This document shows positions 19,701 to 29,196 of a DNA stretch of 64,000 bases, in pieces. Origin of the DNA: Pseudomonas sp. TH41 (GTDB taxonomy: Bacteria > Pseudomonadota > Gammaproteobacteria > Pseudomonadales > Pseudomonadaceae); assembly GCF_016650695.1 (NCBI RefSeq), contig NZ_JAEKFH010000003.1, positions 2,314,001-2,378,000 of the forward strand. The letters are read 5' to 3'. A program made the translations under genes and the position numbers. Each line of letters begins with the position of its first letter. The stretch's first letter is position 1. Under the pieces are notes generated by a model, which was given only the letters and a program-made list of their open reading frames with translations, ran no database searches and was not told the DNA's origin.

Positions 19701-21194
19701 TTATTGAGTCGCCGGCCGATACTGCAACGCCTCTGCCAGATGCTCACGGGTAATGCCATCGACCTGCTCAAGGTCCGCCAGGGTGCGCGCAACCTTCAAC
19801 AGTCGATGGGCGGACCTTAGCGACAACGTCAACCGTTCACACGCTGTCTCCAGCCAGGTTTCGTCGACTGTGGATAACTTGCAATGCTTGCGCAGGCCCG
19901 GCAGATCAAGGAAGGCGTTGGCACAGCCTTGGCGTTTGTGTTGCCGCTCCCTGGCGTCGGCAACCAGAACGGCGGCGGTAGTGGTGTTGTCGCCGGGTAT
20001 GACAGTCGGATTGAGGGCCGTGGCTTCGCGGGCAACGGTCAGGTGCAGGTCGATTCGATCGAGCAACGGGCCGGAAAGTTTGTTGCGGTAGCGCTGGACC
20101 ATGTCCGGGGTGCAGGAGCAACGACCACTCGGGTCGCCAAGGTATCCACAGGGGCAGGGATTCATCGCTGCAACCAGTTGAAACCGGGCCGGGAAACGTA
20201 CGCGATCCTTGGCGCGGGATATCACAATATGACCGGACTCCATTGGCTCCCTCAATACCTCCAGGACCCTGCGATCAAATTCTGGAAGCTCATCGAGAAA
20301 CAGCACGCCATGGTGGGCGAGGGTGATTTCTCCGGGTTGGGGTTTCGAGCCGCCACCTACCAGTGCCGGCCCCGATGCCGAGTGGTGCGGTTGTCTGAAG
20401 GGGCGCTGTGGCCAGTGACTCAAGGGCACGCAGCTGACCACCGACTTGATCGCTGCAACCTCCAGCGCTTCGCTTTCGGCCAGTGGTGGTAAAAGCCCGG
20501 GAAGTCGACTCGCCAGCAGGGTTTTTCCGGTTCCCGGTGGTCCACTGAACAACAGGTTATGAGCGCCTGCTGCCGCAATCAGCAAGGCCCGTTTCGCCGA
20601 AAGTTGCCCCTGCACTTCATTCAAATCGGGGTAGGGCATGCTGGCATGCATCAACCCATCTGAAACATAAGGCTCGATGGGCGTATGGCCATTGAAATGC
20701 GCAACGGCTTCCAGCAGATGATCCACCGCAATGACCTTCAAGCCCGAGGCCAGACAAGCCTCCTCGGCATTCGCCCGAGGCACCATCAACGACCGCCCGG
20801 CCTTGCGCGCTGCCAGGGCGGCCGGCAACACACCCCTCACGGCACGTACCGCGCCCGAAAGCGCCAATTCTCCCAGGCATTCCACATCATCCAGCGTCAA
20901 CGTCGGCACCTGCACACTGGCCGAAAGAATTCCCAAGGCAATCGCCAAATCGAACCGCCCGCCATCCTTTGGCAAATCAGCCGGAGCGAGATTCAACGTG
21001 ATCCGCCGTGCTGGAAATTGCAGCCCTGAATTGATGATCGCGCTACGCACCCGATCCTTGCTTTCCTTCACCGCTGCTTCGGGCAGACCGACCATGGTCA
21101 GCGACGGCAAACCGTTGGCCAGATGGACTTCTACGGTAACGGCGGGCGCATCCACGCCAATTTGGGCGCGGCTATGGACGATGGAGAGGGACAT
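19701..21194 (-). CDS. comM: YifB/ComM family Mg chelatase-like AAA+ ATPase
   Basis: The 497-residue protein begins MSLSIVHSRAQIGVDAPAVT, has a Lon-like N-terminal domain, and carries a Walker A LFSGPPGTGKTLLASRLPGL near residue 215 with Walker B-like VLFLDELPEF. ComM is a hexameric helicase that drives branch migration when foreign DNA is integrated by transformation. The ATG at 21194 matches the family start; the longer open frame upstream passes through a REP region and is not coding. Confidence 0.93.
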   Translation of the reverse strand: MSLSIVHSRAQIGVDAPAVTVEVHLANGLPSLTMVGLPEAAVKESKDRVRSAIINSGLQFPARRITLNLAPADLPKDGGRFDLAIALGILSASVQVPTLTLDDVECLGELALSGAVRAVRGVLPAALAARKAGRSLMVPRANAEEACLASGLKVIAVDHLLEAVAHFNGHTPIEPYVSDGLMHASMPYPDLNEVQGQLSAKRALLIAAAGAHNLLFSGPPGTGKTLLASRLPGLLPPLAESEALEVAAIKSVVSCVPLSHWPQRPFRQPHHSASGPALVGGGSKPQPGEITLAHHGVLFLDELPEFDRRVLEVLREPMESGHIVISRAKDRVRFPARFQLVAAMNPCPCGYLGDPSGRCSCTPDMVQRYRNKLSGPLLDRIDLHLTVAREATALNPTVIPGDNTTTAAVLVADARERQHKRQGCANAFLDLPGLRKHCKLSTVDETWLETACERLTLSLRSAHRLLKVARTLADLEQVDGITREHLAEALQYRPATQ

Positions 21195-21318
21195 GGTCGT
21201 TCCTTGAGCTTTACGGGAGCCGCTTCCTGCGGTCTTTTGAAGGGTAGTCGTGGAGTCTGAATTGAGCGCGGTTGGAGATGAGGGAAACCTTCGCAGGATG
21301 TTGCTGGAATGCACGATC

Positions 21319-21451
21319 TGTAGCAGCTGGCGCAGCCTGCGTTCGGCTGCGCAGCAGTCGTGAAACCGGCTGGCAAAGTCTGTCTGACGCACCGCGTGCT
21401 TTGATTTTGCGACTGCTGCGCAGCCGAACGCAGCCTTCGGCAGCTGCTACA
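21319..21451. repeat. REP pair (GTAGCAGCTGGCG / GTTCGGCTGCGCAGCAGTCG family)
   Basis: Facing units with CTGCGTTCGGCTGCGCAGCA and its reverse complement, bounded by TGTAGCAGCTG and CAGCTGCTACA. This is a third REP family. It fills most of the 280-base space upstream of comM. Confidence 0.85.
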
Positions 21452-21474
21452 AAGGTTGCGTCGGATTCTGTTGA

Positions 21475-22002
21475 TTACAGCGACTGTATGGCCCGCGAAG
21501 CACGCTTCCACCACGGTGCATGACGCTCTCTTCGTGGTTGCTCTCTATCCGGTAATACGTGCGGAACATCCTGCAACCGAATCCACGGCTGGTTATTCCA
21601 ATGCAGCAAACTCAACGACATCTCTGGCCAATTCAACAGGCTCAGTATTGGCCGTTCGGTTGAGGTGGGTTGTTCAGCGTCTCTGAGGGCAGGGACTACG
21701 TCGTGGGTCAGCCATTCGCGCAGGCCTCGGTATTCCGGGCAGTAATGATAAACCAACAATGCGTAGACGCCGGATTCGCTGATCAGCAGGGTGTTTTCGA
21801 TGCTGCCGTGGATGAGCATTCGTGCGGTTTGGCGTTGGTCGGGGTCGAGTTTTCGGACGGCGCGTTCGTCGAGGAAGAGGCGGAGCAGTCGGCCGAGGTC
21901 GCGGGCGCTGAACCAGGGTTGGTTTTCAAGGAGGAGGGCGTGGAGGTGGAGTTTGTGGCGGGTGAAGACGTGAGGAGTTAGATAAGTGTCATCGCAATTC
22001 AT
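21475..22002 (-). CDS. BRO-N domain protein
   Basis: The 175-residue product carries a BRO N-terminal domain like those of phage antirepressors and baculovirus BRO proteins: NQPWFSARDLGRLLRLF near residue 27, RMLIHGSIENTLLISESGVY near 60-80 and YRGLREWLTHDVVPALRD near 90-110. The C-terminal part has a second similar start, NQPWIRLQDVPHVL, so it seems to carry a truncated second copy. No other phage gene is nearby. AGGAG at 22011-22015 precedes the ATG at 22002; the open frame extends further upstream into a structured leader. A role as a chromosomal DNA-binding regulator is a guess. Confidence 0.75.
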   Translation of the reverse strand: MNCDDTYLTPHVFTRHKLHLHALLLENQPWFSARDLGRLLRLFLDERAVRKLDPDQRQTARMLIHGSIENTLLISESGVYALLVYHYCPEYRGLREWLTHDVVPALRDAEQPTSTERPILSLLNWPEMSLSLLHWNNQPWIRLQDVPHVLPDREQPRRERHAPWWKRASRAIQSL

Positions 22003-22200
22003 TGATACAGCTCCTTTTGCCAAGAGGGCTGCCGGCAATCGTCGCCAAACAATTGGGTGGCAGCTGTACGCGGGTTGGCGAACCGGAGCAAAAGGAACCC
22101 GGCAGACCCGAAGGTCTCCCACGCACAACCGCCATGACTCGAGGATGGTCGTCGTGCTCCTTAAGCTTCCGGGTCGCCAAACCCAGTGCTGAATATTCAG
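22003..22200 (-). promoter_or_regulatory. Structured 5' leader of the BRO-N gene, candidate cis-regulatory RNA
   Basis: Read on the minus strand, a 14-base palindrome GCTGAATATTCAGC (22200-22187) is followed by GGGTTTGGCGACC (22183-22171), which can pair with GGTTCGCCAACCC (22084-22072). GGAGCA (22159-22154) can pair with TGCTCC (22090-22085) stacked on that helix. Inside is an AGACC-TTCG-GGTCT tetraloop hairpin (22117-22104). Downstream, GCTGCC (22064-22059) can pair with GGCAGC (22033-22028), while overlapping TACAGCT (22068-22062) can pair with AGCTGTA (22012-22006) in the ribosome binding site. The two pairings exclude each other. The fold is by eye. Confidence 0.5.
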
Positions 22201-22291
22201 CTGGGGGTGAGCTTAGGAACCGGGGCTTTGCGGCGCAATCGGACGGCGGTGGTTTTGTTGTAGGACGTTGCCGGGATTATTGCGAGGTTTT

Positions 22292-22370
22292 AGATCAAAA
22301 GTTCGCAGCCTGCGGCAGCTCCTACAGGGGTGGTCTGCGACCCCATTCGCGGGCAAGCCCGCTCCCACAG
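22292..22370. repeat. Degenerate REP units of two families
   Basis: A single GTAGGAGCTGCCGCAGGCTGCGA-type unit (on the minus strand) is followed by CGCGGGCAAGCCCGCTCCCA. It lies between the BRO-N leader and the ubiK gene. Confidence 0.75.
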
Positions 22371-22399
22371 GGGATCGCATTTCACAGTGGGGCGGTGTG

Positions 22400-22660
22400 T
22401 TACTCGGCAGGCGGATTCAGCTTCGCTTCCAACTCCGCGACCTTCGCCTCAAGACTTTCCAACCGTGCCCGAGTCCGCGCCAGCACAACCATCTGACTAT
22501 CAAACTCTTCCCGGCTCACCAGATCCAGTTTGCTGAAACCGCTCTGCAACAACGCCTTGAACTGGCTTTCGATTTCGCTTTTCGGCAGTGGGGTTTCGCC
22601 GCTGAAGAGGCGAGAAGCGGTGCCCGTCAGGGCGTCGAGGAAGTCTTTGGGTGCGAGCAT
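22400..22660 (-). CDS. ubiK: UbiK family accessory factor of ubiquinone synthesis
   Basis: The 86-residue protein is a UbiK/YqiC (BMFP) family member. These small trimeric coiled-coil, membrane-binding proteins assist the aerobic ubiquinone complex together with UbiJ. The N-terminus has an amphipathic helix (PKDFLDALTGTASRLF), then the central SEIESQFKALLQSGFSKLDLV and a C-terminal coiled coil ARTRARLESLEAKVAELEAK. The gene is divergent from glnK across 419 bases. Confidence 0.9.
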   Translation of the reverse strand: MLAPKDFLDALTGTASRLFSGETPLPKSEIESQFKALLQSGFSKLDLVSREEFDSQMVVLARTRARLESLEAKVAELEAKLNPPAE

Positions 22661-22765
22661 GGGAAATGTCCTGGAAACAATGGCGGGCAGTGTATCACGC
22701 AGTGTCTATAGTCATTTCCGCAGGCCGCAGGCGCACGCTTTTCGCGCATGGGGACGGACGGCATC

Positions 22766-22780
22766 GCACCGTTGTTGTGC
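22766..22780 (+). promoter_or_regulatory. NtrC-like site upstream of glnK
   Basis: GCACC-GTTGT-TGTGC matches the NtrC pattern GCACC-N5-GGTGC with one mismatch. It lies about 76 bases before the sigma-54 box at 22856, a usual distance for an enhancer. Binding is inferred. Confidence 0.45.
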
Positions 22781-22855
22781 GTAAGGCGGCGAGCGTTGCA
22801 GCCAAGTGGCGGGTATCTGCGCCCAAGGTATTGAAAACAGGGGGTTTTGTGGAGA

Positions 22856-22871
22856 TGGCAAGCTTTCTGCT
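22856..22871 (+). promoter_or_regulatory. Candidate sigma-54 promoter of glnK-amtB
   Basis: TGGCAAGCTTTCTGCT has GG and GC exactly 10 bases apart and differs from the -24/-12 consensus TGGCACG-N4-TTGCW at two positions. Transcription would start near 22883, leaving a leader of nearly 200 bases before glnK. The rest of the 419-base gap shows no gene. Confidence 0.6.
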
Positions 22872-22896
22872 TAGTCTCTGGTGACCCATGCACTAA

Positions 22897-23418
<522 letters not shown>

Positions 23419-23453
23419 GCCGCCACAAACCCAACGCCCCAGGAGAAAACAAT

Positions 23454-24791
23454 ATGACTCTGCGTAAATTCGCAGGGCTTGGAGCCCTGTTGTCCATCGT
23501 AATGCCCGGCCTGGCTATGGCGGCAGATCCGGTGGCGCCTCCAGTCCTCAACTCCGGCGATACCGCCTGGATGTTGATCTCTACTGCCCTCGTGCTGTTC
23601 ATGACCATTCCCGGCCTCGCGCTGTTTTACGGCGGTATGGTTCGCTCCAAAAACGTTCTTTCCGTGATGATGCAGTGCTTCGCCATTACCGGTCTGGTCA
23701 CCATCCTGTGGTTCATTTATGGCTACAGCATGGCGTTTGACACCACGGGGATGGAAGTCAACGTCGTCAACCTCAACTCCTTTGTCGGCAGCTTCGCCAA
23801 GGCCTTCCTCGCCGGCATCACGCCTGCCAGTATTACCGGGCCTGCGGCGCTGTTCCCTGAGGCGGTGTTCGTCACCTATCAGATGACCTTTGCGATCATC
23901 ACCCCGGCGCTGATCGTCGGTGCGTTCGCTGAGCGGATGAAGTTCTCCGCGATGCTGGTGTTCACAGGTCTCTGGCTCACGCTGGTTTACGCGCCGATCG
24001 CGCATATGGTCTGGAGCGGTCCGGGTTCGCTGTTGGGCGACTGGGGCGTGCTCGACTTCGCGGGCGGCACCGTGGTGCACATCAACGCCGGTGTGGCCGG
24101 TCTGATTGCCGCGCTGGTATTGGGCAAGCGCAAAGGCTTCCCGACCACGCCGATGGCACCGCACAACCTCGGTTATACCCTGATGGGTGCCGCAATGTTG
24201 TGGGTCGGCTGGTTCGGCTTCAATGCCGGTTCCGCCGCTGCGGCCAACGGCACTGCCGGTATGGCGATGCTGGTCACCCAGATCGCAACCGCCGCCGCTG
24301 CACTGGGCTGGATGTTCGCCGAGTGGATCACTCACGGCAAACCTAGCGCACTGGGTATTGCTTCGGGTGTGGTCGCCGGTCTGGTTGCAATCACTCCGGC
24401 CGCTGGCACCGTAGGCCCGATGGGCTCTCTGGTGATTGGCCTGGCAGCGGGTGTGGTGTGCTTCTTCTGCGCCACCACGCTGAAACGCAAACTGGGCTAT
24501 GACGACTCCCTGGACGCCTTCGGCGTACACGGCATCGGCGGTATTCTCGGCGCGATCCTGACCGGTGTGTTCGCGGCACCGTCCCTGGGTGGCTTCGGCA
24601 CCGTTACCGACATCGCCGCACAAGTCTGGATTCAATGCAAAGGTGTGGGCTTCACGGTGATCTACACCGCAATCGTCACCTTCATCATTCTCAAGGTCCT
24701 GGACGCTGTCATGGGCCTGCGTATCACGGAAGAAGAAGAGGCTGTCGGCATCGACCTGGCACTTCATAACGAACGCGGCTACAACTTGTAA
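23454..24791 (+). CDS. amtB: Ammonium transporter
   Basis: The 445-residue protein is an Amt/Rh channel with a signal peptide (about residues 1-24) and 11 membrane segments. The pore histidines are in GGTVVHINAGVAGL and in DAFGVHGIGGILG, and ALFYGGMVRSKNVLSVMMQ carries the family signature. It follows glnK closely, as GlnK gates the channel. GGAGAA precedes the ATG. A strong terminator lies 20 bases after the stop. Confidence 0.96.
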   Translation: MTLRKFAGLGALLSIVMPGLAMAADPVAPPVLNSGDTAWMLISTALVLFMTIPGLALFYGGMVRSKNVLSVMMQCFAITGLVTILWFIYGYSMAFDTTGMEVNVVNLNSFVGSFAKAFLAGITPASITGPAALFPEAVFVTYQMTFAIITPALIVGAFAERMKFSAMLVFTGLWLTLVYAPIAHMVWSGPGSLLGDWGVLDFAGGTVVHINAGVAGLIAALVLGKRKGFPTTPMAPHNLGYTLMGAAMLWVGWFGFNAGSAAAANGTAGMAMLVTQIATAAAALGWMFAEWITHGKPSALGIASGVVAGLVAITPAAGTVGPMGSLVIGLAAGVVCFFCATTLKRKLGYDDSLDAFGVHGIGGILGAILTGVFAAPSLGGFGTVTDIAAQVWIQCKGVGFTVIYTAIVTFIILKVLDAVMGLRITEEEEAVGIDLALHNERGYNL

Positions 24792-24810
24792 GACGCGCAT
24801 AAAAAACTTG

Positions 24811-24834
24811 CCCGGCTTGCCGGGCATTTTTTTG
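24811..24834 (+). terminator. Rho-independent terminator of glnK-amtB
   Basis: GCCCGGC and GCCGGGC pair around TT and are followed by a run of T. Confidence 0.92.
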
Positions 24835-25005
24835 TCCGGAATTTGTCAGTGAAGAAGCAGCTGAAAGGTTTTTTTCTTACAGCTTTGGCCGTGTTTACGG
24901 CGGACGTTTTTCTGCGGCCAATGGCTTACGTGATGGAAGGAATATTAGGGCCTTTGTTTTTTCCCAGAGCGCGCTAGAATGCGCCCCGAACGTGCGGAGA
25001 ACTGT

Positions 25006-25431
25006 ATGTGGCAACAGACTCTGATTACCCTGCGGGCGAGGCCCCGGGGCTTTCATCTGGTAACGGACGAGTTACTCGCTGGCCTGCCTGAACTCAAGGC
25101 GTGTCGGGTCGGTCTGTTGCATTTGTGGCTACAGCATACCTCGGCGTCGTTGACCATCAACGAGAACGCCGATCCGGCGGTACGTCGCGACTTCGAACGA
25201 TTTTTCAATCGTCTGATCCCACAAGGAGCAGACGGCTATGAGCATAACGACGAAGGCCTGGACGACCTCCCGGCGCACTTCAAGGCCAGCGTGCTTGGCT
25301 GTCAGCTCAGTTTGCCGATTACGGCAGGCCGATTGGCGTTAGGGACCTGGCAAGGTGTTTATCTGGGCGAGCACCGTGATTCTGGCGGTGCCCGTAAAGT
25401 CCTCGCCACCGTGCACGGTGAAGAGGCATAA
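25006..25431 (+). CDS. YjbQ/UPF0047 family protein
   Basis: The 141-residue protein is a UPF0047 member (YjbQ), described as having weak thiamine-phosphate synthase activity in E. coli; its true role is not settled. The metal-site histidines are visible in HLWLQHTSASLTINENAD and YEHNDEGLDDLPAHFKAS, and the C-terminus has GTWQGVYLGEHRD. I choose the ATG at 25006, with CGGAG upstream; an in-frame ATG at 24979 gives 9 more residues outside the conserved part. Confidence 0.88.
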   Translation: MWQQTLITLRARPRGFHLVTDELLAGLPELKACRVGLLHLWLQHTSASLTINENADPAVRRDFERFFNRLIPQGADGYEHNDEGLDDLPAHFKASVLGCQLSLPITAGRLALGTWQGVYLGEHRDSGGARKVLATVHGEEA

Positions 25432-25533
25432 GCCGTTGGTCACCAATGGCGGTTGAATTTTTTCCGGCGGCCGTCGACAGACGGCGAAGCTGGGCTATAA
25501 CTAATCTGCTTTTCGCAAGTCATGAGGTAGAAC

Positions 25534-25857
25534 ATGAGCGACGATGATCTGGAAAACGACGACCTCGAAGTAGGCGACGACGACGAAACCGAAGAAGGTC
25601 TGGAAGCAGCGGTGGAAGACGTCGCTGAAGACGACGGCGGTGATACGCCCGTTCCGACCGCCAAAGGCAAGGCCAAGGCAGCGGTATCGGTCGATGAGCT
25701 GCCGAGCGTCGAAGCGAAAAACAAGGAGCGTGATGCTCTGGCGCGGGCTATGGAAGAGTTCCTGGCCAAGGGCGGCAAGGTGCAGGAAGTGGAGGCCAAC
25801 GTGGTCGCCGATCCTCCCAAGAAGCCTGACAACAAGTACGGCAGTCGGCCTATCTAA
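25534..25857 (+). CDS. sutA: SutA, RNA polymerase-binding slow-growth regulator
   Basis: The 107-residue protein has a long acidic, disordered N-terminus (residues 1-50, mostly Asp and Glu), a central helix KNKERDALARAMEEFLAKGG and a C-terminal tail ending PPKKPDNKYGSRPI. This matches SutA, which binds the RNA polymerase beta subunit and raises expression of ribosomal and housekeeping genes during slow growth in P. aeruginosa. It is monocistronic with its own terminator. Confidence 0.9.
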   Translation: MSDDDLENDDLEVGDDDETEEGLEAAVEDVAEDDGGDTPVPTAKGKAKAAVSVDELPSVEAKNKERDALARAMEEFLAKGGKVQEVEANVVADPPKKPDNKYGSRPI

Positions 25858-25878
25858 GCGTCTGCTACTTGCTTGCTG

Positions 25879-25907
25879 AAAAAGCCCGCCGTCGCTGCGG
25901 GCTTTTT
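25879..25907 (+). terminator. Rho-independent terminator of sutA
   Basis: AAAAAGCCCGC and GCGGGCTTTTT form a perfect 11-base stem with a 7-base loop. Confidence 0.93.
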
Positions 25908-25917
25908 CATGGGAGCA

Positions 25918-26006
25918 AGATCAAAAGATCGCAGCCTTCGGCAGCTCCTACAGGAAATCCCATGTAGGAGCTGCCGAAGGTTCGGGCCGCGTTCGGACGA
26001 TCTTTT
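25918..26006. repeat. REP pair with a variant right half
   Basis: A standard unit (GATCGCAGCCTTCGGCAGCT) faces a unit in which the core continues GAAGGTTCGGGCCGCGTTCG and then GACGATCTTTT. The same variant half is found at 31526. It lies between the convergent sutA and HAD genes. Confidence 0.85.
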
Positions 26007-26016
26007 CAGAAACGCC

Positions 26017-26724
26017 TCAAATCCTGGCCGAGTTCCACCGCGCCAACAACGCCGGCAACTCCGTCAAGCTGCGAATCTCGGCATCCGGTGCCTTCTGCGC
26101 TTCCCACATTTTGCCCGCCGGGTTAAACCAGATCGCCCGCAACCCTGCCTGCTGGGCGCCGGCAATGTCATCACCCGGATGATCGCCAATATGCACCGCT
26201 GTCTGGGCGGTAGCGCCACCCCGCTGCAACGCCTCATGAAACAGTCGCGCGTCCGGTTTGGCGATGCCGATGTCTTCAGCGCACAAGGCAAATCTGAAGT
26301 AATCCGCCAGGCCCAGCCGACGCACATCGGCATTGCCGTTGGTCACCACGCCGAGGGCATAGTGCTTGGCCAGAATCTCCAGCGTCGGCTCGACGTCAGG
26401 AAATACTTCGATCTGATGTCGCGCATGCAGGAACACTTCAAAGCTCTGATCGGCCAGGTCTGAAGCCTGGCGATGGTTATAGCCAGCCTCTTCCAGTGCA
26501 TGGAACAGCACCCGTCGGCGCAAGGCACTGATGCGATGTTTGAGCCCCGGTTCACTGCTCAGGACCCGCTCACGAATGGTCCACAAATGTTCCACCGGGA
26601 CCGAGCCAAGGTTCGGTGCATGCTCGGTCAGCCATTCGCGCAAAACGGCTTCGGCGCTGGCGATCACCGGGGCGGTGTCCCACAGGGTGTCGTCGAGGTC
26701 GAAGGTGATCAATTGGATGGTCAT
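26017..26724 (-). CDS. HAD family hydrolase (YigB-like)
   Basis: The 235-residue protein is a haloacid dehalogenase superfamily phosphatase: motif [12 protein letters not shown] (Asp9, Asp11), motif II VVTNGN, motif III Lys in IAKPDARLF and motif [20 protein letters not shown]. coli YigB, which also sits beside xerC, dephosphorylates FMN. Here too the gene follows xerC, with a 4-base ATGA overlap, so a flavin phosphatase role is plausible but unproven. Confidence 0.88.
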   Translation of the reverse strand: MTIQLITFDLDDTLWDTAPVIASAEAVLREWLTEHAPNLGSVPVEHLWTIRERVLSSEPGLKHRISALRRRVLFHALEEAGYNHRQASDLADQSFEVFLHARHQIEVFPDVEPTLEILAKHYALGVVTNGNADVRRLGLADYFRFALCAEDIGIAKPDARLFHEALQRGGATAQTAVHIGDHPGDDIAGAQQAGLRAIWFNPAGKMWEAQKAPDAEIRSLTELPALLARWNSARI

Positions 26725-27620
26725 GAATCATCGCCCTTAATGCGTTTGGCCCGTGGATGGGCACTGTCGTAGACCGTCGCCAGGTGCTGGAAGTCCAGGT
26801 GGGTGTAGATCTGGGTGGTCTTGATGTCCGAGTGTCCGAGCAACTCCTGCACCGCCCGAAGGTCCTGGGAGGACTCCAGCAAGTGGCTGGCAAAGGAGTG
26901 TCGCAACATGTGTGGATGCAGATTTTGTCCCAGCTCGCGTTCGCCGGCAGCCTTGACCCGCACCTGAATCGCCCGAGGGCCCAGGCGCCGGCCTTGCTGG
27001 CTAACGAACACGGCGTCGTCCGCGGGGTGGGTCATGGCGCGTAGCGGTAACCACAACTCCAGTGCTTCGCGGGCCTTTTTACCCACGGGTAAAAGACGGG
27101 TCTTACTGCCTTTACCGAGCACTTGAACCATGCCGTCTGCCAGGTCCAGTTGATCGAGATTGAGCCCGGTCAGCTCCGACAACCGCAATCCGGAGGAATA
27201 GAACAGCTCGAGAATCGCCTGATCCCGACGCGCCAGAAAATCATCCTCCACCGCACCTTCAAGCAATTGCAGTGCGCGATCGGTGTCGAGGGTTTTCGGC
27301 AGGCGGCGTTCGCCCTTGGGCGGCGCCAGGCCGTTGGCCGGGTCGTGATCGCAGAGACCTTCGCGGTTCAGATAGTGATAAAGCCCACGCACCGCCGACA
27401 GTAGCCGCGCCAGGCTGCGGGACGATTGGCCCTGTGAATGCAGGCGCGCGATCAGGCTGCGCAGGCGCTGGATGTCTAGCGCGGCCCAGCTGTCGATGTT
27501 CTGTTTGACACACCAGCCCAGCACTTTGTCGAGGTCGTGGCGGTAGGCGTACAGCGTGTGAGGCGACACCTGCCGCTCACTGCGCAGGTGTTCGCAGTAA
27601 GCGTCCAGTTGTCGTTCCAC
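26721..27620 (-). CDS. xerC: Tyrosine recombinase XerC
   Basis: XerC, with XerD, resolves chromosome dimers at dif. The 299-residue protein has an N-terminal SAM-like DNA-binding domain and a catalytic domain with all six active residues: Arg146 (GLRLSEL), Lys170 (LGKGSKTR), His237 and Arg240 (HPHMLRHSF), His263 (LLGHSD) and Tyr272 (TTQIYTHLD). It lies in the dapF-DUF484-xerC-HAD order common in gammaproteobacteria, with 2 bases between it and the DUF484 gene. Confidence 0.96.
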   Translation of the reverse strand: MERQLDAYCEHLRSERQVSPHTLYAYRHDLDKVLGWCVKQNIDSWAALDIQRLRSLIARLHSQGQSSRSLARLLSAVRGLYHYLNREGLCDHDPANGLAPPKGERRLPKTLDTDRALQLLEGAVEDDFLARRDQAILELFYSSGLRLSELTGLNLDQLDLADGMVQVLGKGSKTRLLPVGKKAREALELWLPLRAMTHPADDAVFVSQQGRRLGPRAIQVRVKAAGERELGQNLHPHMLRHSFASHLLESSQDLRAVQELLGHSDIKTTQIYTHLDFQHLATVYDSAHPRAKRIKGDDS

Positions 27621-27622
27621 GA

Positions 27623-28348
27623 TCAGCGCACCGAGCGTAGGGAATTGTTGACCCGTGGCAAGACGCGGCCCATGACTTCGGCGATGTAGCTCAGGAACAG
27701 TGTGCCCACCGAACTCTTGTAGTGTTGCGGGTCGCGGCTGGCGATGGCCAGGACGCCGTGGATGCCCTGGTAGCTGATGGCGACGACGGCGGTGGAACCG
27801 ATCTGCTTGCGCTGCTCTTCGCCGAACAGGAAGTCCAGCTCGTGCTCACGCAGGCTGCCGCTGACGCTTTTTTCTTCCGAGAGCAGGCCGCCAATGGCCG
27901 TTTGTGCGTCGGCATGCGTCACCCAGCGGCCTACTGGCATCGGGTTGTCGCCCAGCAGGATCAGGCTCACAAAGGGCACCTGAAAATCCTGGCGCAGGCT
28001 GTCTTCGACGCTGATCACCACGTCGTCCAGGCTGGTGGCATCCATCAGCGCGAGAATCAGGCGGCGGGTCTTGTCGAAGAGACGGTCGTTGTCGCGGGCC
28101 ACGTCCATCAAGTGCGAGAGGCGATGACGCAACTCGATGTTGCGGTCGCGCAGGAGGGTCATCTGGCGCTCGACCAGCGAAATGGTGTCACCACGCTGGT
28201 GCGGAATACGCAGGGCCGGGAGCAGCTCTTCGTGCTCGACGAAAAAATCCGGATGCGCCTCCAGGTACGCGGCAATCGCCGCCGCCTCCGGGCTTTCGGA
28301 CGGTGATTCGTCGGGCTGTCGGGCGGGTACCTGAGGCTTATCTGTCAT
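27623..28348 (-). CDS. DUF484 (GAF-like) family protein
   Basis: The 241-residue protein belongs to DUF484, a GAF-like domain family of unknown function found between dapF and xerC. Visible are [20 protein letters not shown] near residue 25, a short coiled segment around 55-80 ([20 protein letters not shown]) and a GAF-like half from about 95. It is 13 bases from dapF and 2 bases from xerC, so it is part of the operon. A sensing role is only suggested by the fold. Confidence 0.88.
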   Translation of the reverse strand: MTDKPQVPARQPDESPSESPEAAAIAAYLEAHPDFFVEHEELLPALRIPHQRGDTISLVERQMTLLRDRNIELRHRLSHLMDVARDNDRLFDKTRRLILALMDATSLDDVVISVEDSLRQDFQVPFVSLILLGDNPMPVGRWVTHADAQTAIGGLLSEEKSVSGSLREHELDFLFGEEQRKQIGSTAVVAISYQGIHGVLAIASRDPQHYKSSVGTLFLSYIAEVMGRVLPRVNNSLRSVR

Positions 28349-28361
28349 GGATTTCGCTCAC

Positions 28362-29192
28362 TCAAAGACGCACTTGTCCTTCGTATACGCGGACTGCCGG
28401 GCCGGTCATCATGACCGGTTGGCCAGGGCCTGCCCATTCAATGGACAGGCGCCCGCCGGGCAGGTCGATCAATAGCGGCGAATCCATCCACCCCTGGCTG
28501 ATCGCGGCCACCGCGGCCGCACAGGCGCCGGTTCCGCAGGCCTGGGTTTCCCCGGCCCCGCGCTCCCAGACGCGCAACTGCGCGCGGTTCCGGTCGATGA
28601 CCTGGAGAAAGCCGACATTGACCCGCGCCGGGAAGCGCGGGTGATGTTCGATTTTCGGCCCCAGTTCATGCACCGGTGCATTGTTGATGTCACTGACCCG
28701 TAGCACGGCATGAGGGTTACCCATGGACACGGCGGCCAGGTCAACCATGGCGCCGTCGACGTCGACCTGATAGCTCAACGCCTGCTCCGGCGCCTGGAAG
28801 GGGATATCGGCCGGCACCAGGCGCGGTGCACCCATATTGACACCGATCTGGCCGTCGCTGCGGATATCCAGTTCGATGATGCCGCTTTTGGTCTCGACGC
28901 GGATCTGCCGTTTTGCGGTCAGACGCTTGTCGAGTACGAAGCGGGCGAAGCAGCGCGCACCATTGCCGCACTGTTCCACTTCTGAGCCGTCGGCGTTGAA
29001 GATCCGATAGCGGAAGTCCACGTCCGGGTTGCTCGGCGCTTCGACGATCAGCAACTGGTCGAAACCGATGCCGGTGTGCCGATCGCCCCATTGCTTGGCG
29101 TGCTTGGGCAGAATGTGCGCGTGCTGGCTGACCAGGTCGAGGACCATGAAGTCATTACCCAGGCCGTGCATCTTGGTAAAACGCAGCAGCAT
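28362..29192 (-). CDS. dapF: Diaminopimelate epimerase
   Basis: The 276-residue enzyme converts LL- to meso-diaminopimelate for peptidoglycan and lysine synthesis. Both catalytic cysteines are present: Cys75 in [11 protein letters not shown] and Cys219 in [13 protein letters not shown]. The frame starts [15 protein letters not shown] at 29192; an upstream in-frame ATG at 29225 lies inside lysA. It follows lysA by 4 bases, which gives a lysine-branch operon. Confidence 0.95.
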   Translation of the reverse strand: MLLRFTKMHGLGNDFMVLDLVSQHAHILPKHAKQWGDRHTGIGFDQLLIVEAPSNPDVDFRYRIFNADGSEVEQCGNGARCFARFVLDKRLTAKRQIRVETKSGIIELDIRSDGQIGVNMGAPRLVPADIPFQAPEQALSYQVDVDGAMVDLAAVSMGNPHAVLRVSDINNAPVHELGPKIEHHPRFPARVNVGFLQVIDRNRAQLRVWERGAGETQACGTGACAAAVAAISQGWMDSPLLIDLPGGRLSIEWAGPGQPVMMTGPAVRVYEGQVRL

Positions 29193-29196
29193 GGTT

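Noticed and set aside
22003..22128. Upstream in-frame extension of the BRO-N gene (42 extra residues)
   Set aside because: AGGAG directly precedes the ATG at 22002, and the extension coincides with RNA-like helices; it lacks a ribosome binding site of its own.
21475..22200. Prophage remnant around the BRO-N gene
   Set aside because: No integrase, repressor, structural gene or attachment repeat is near; neighbours are core genes in normal order.
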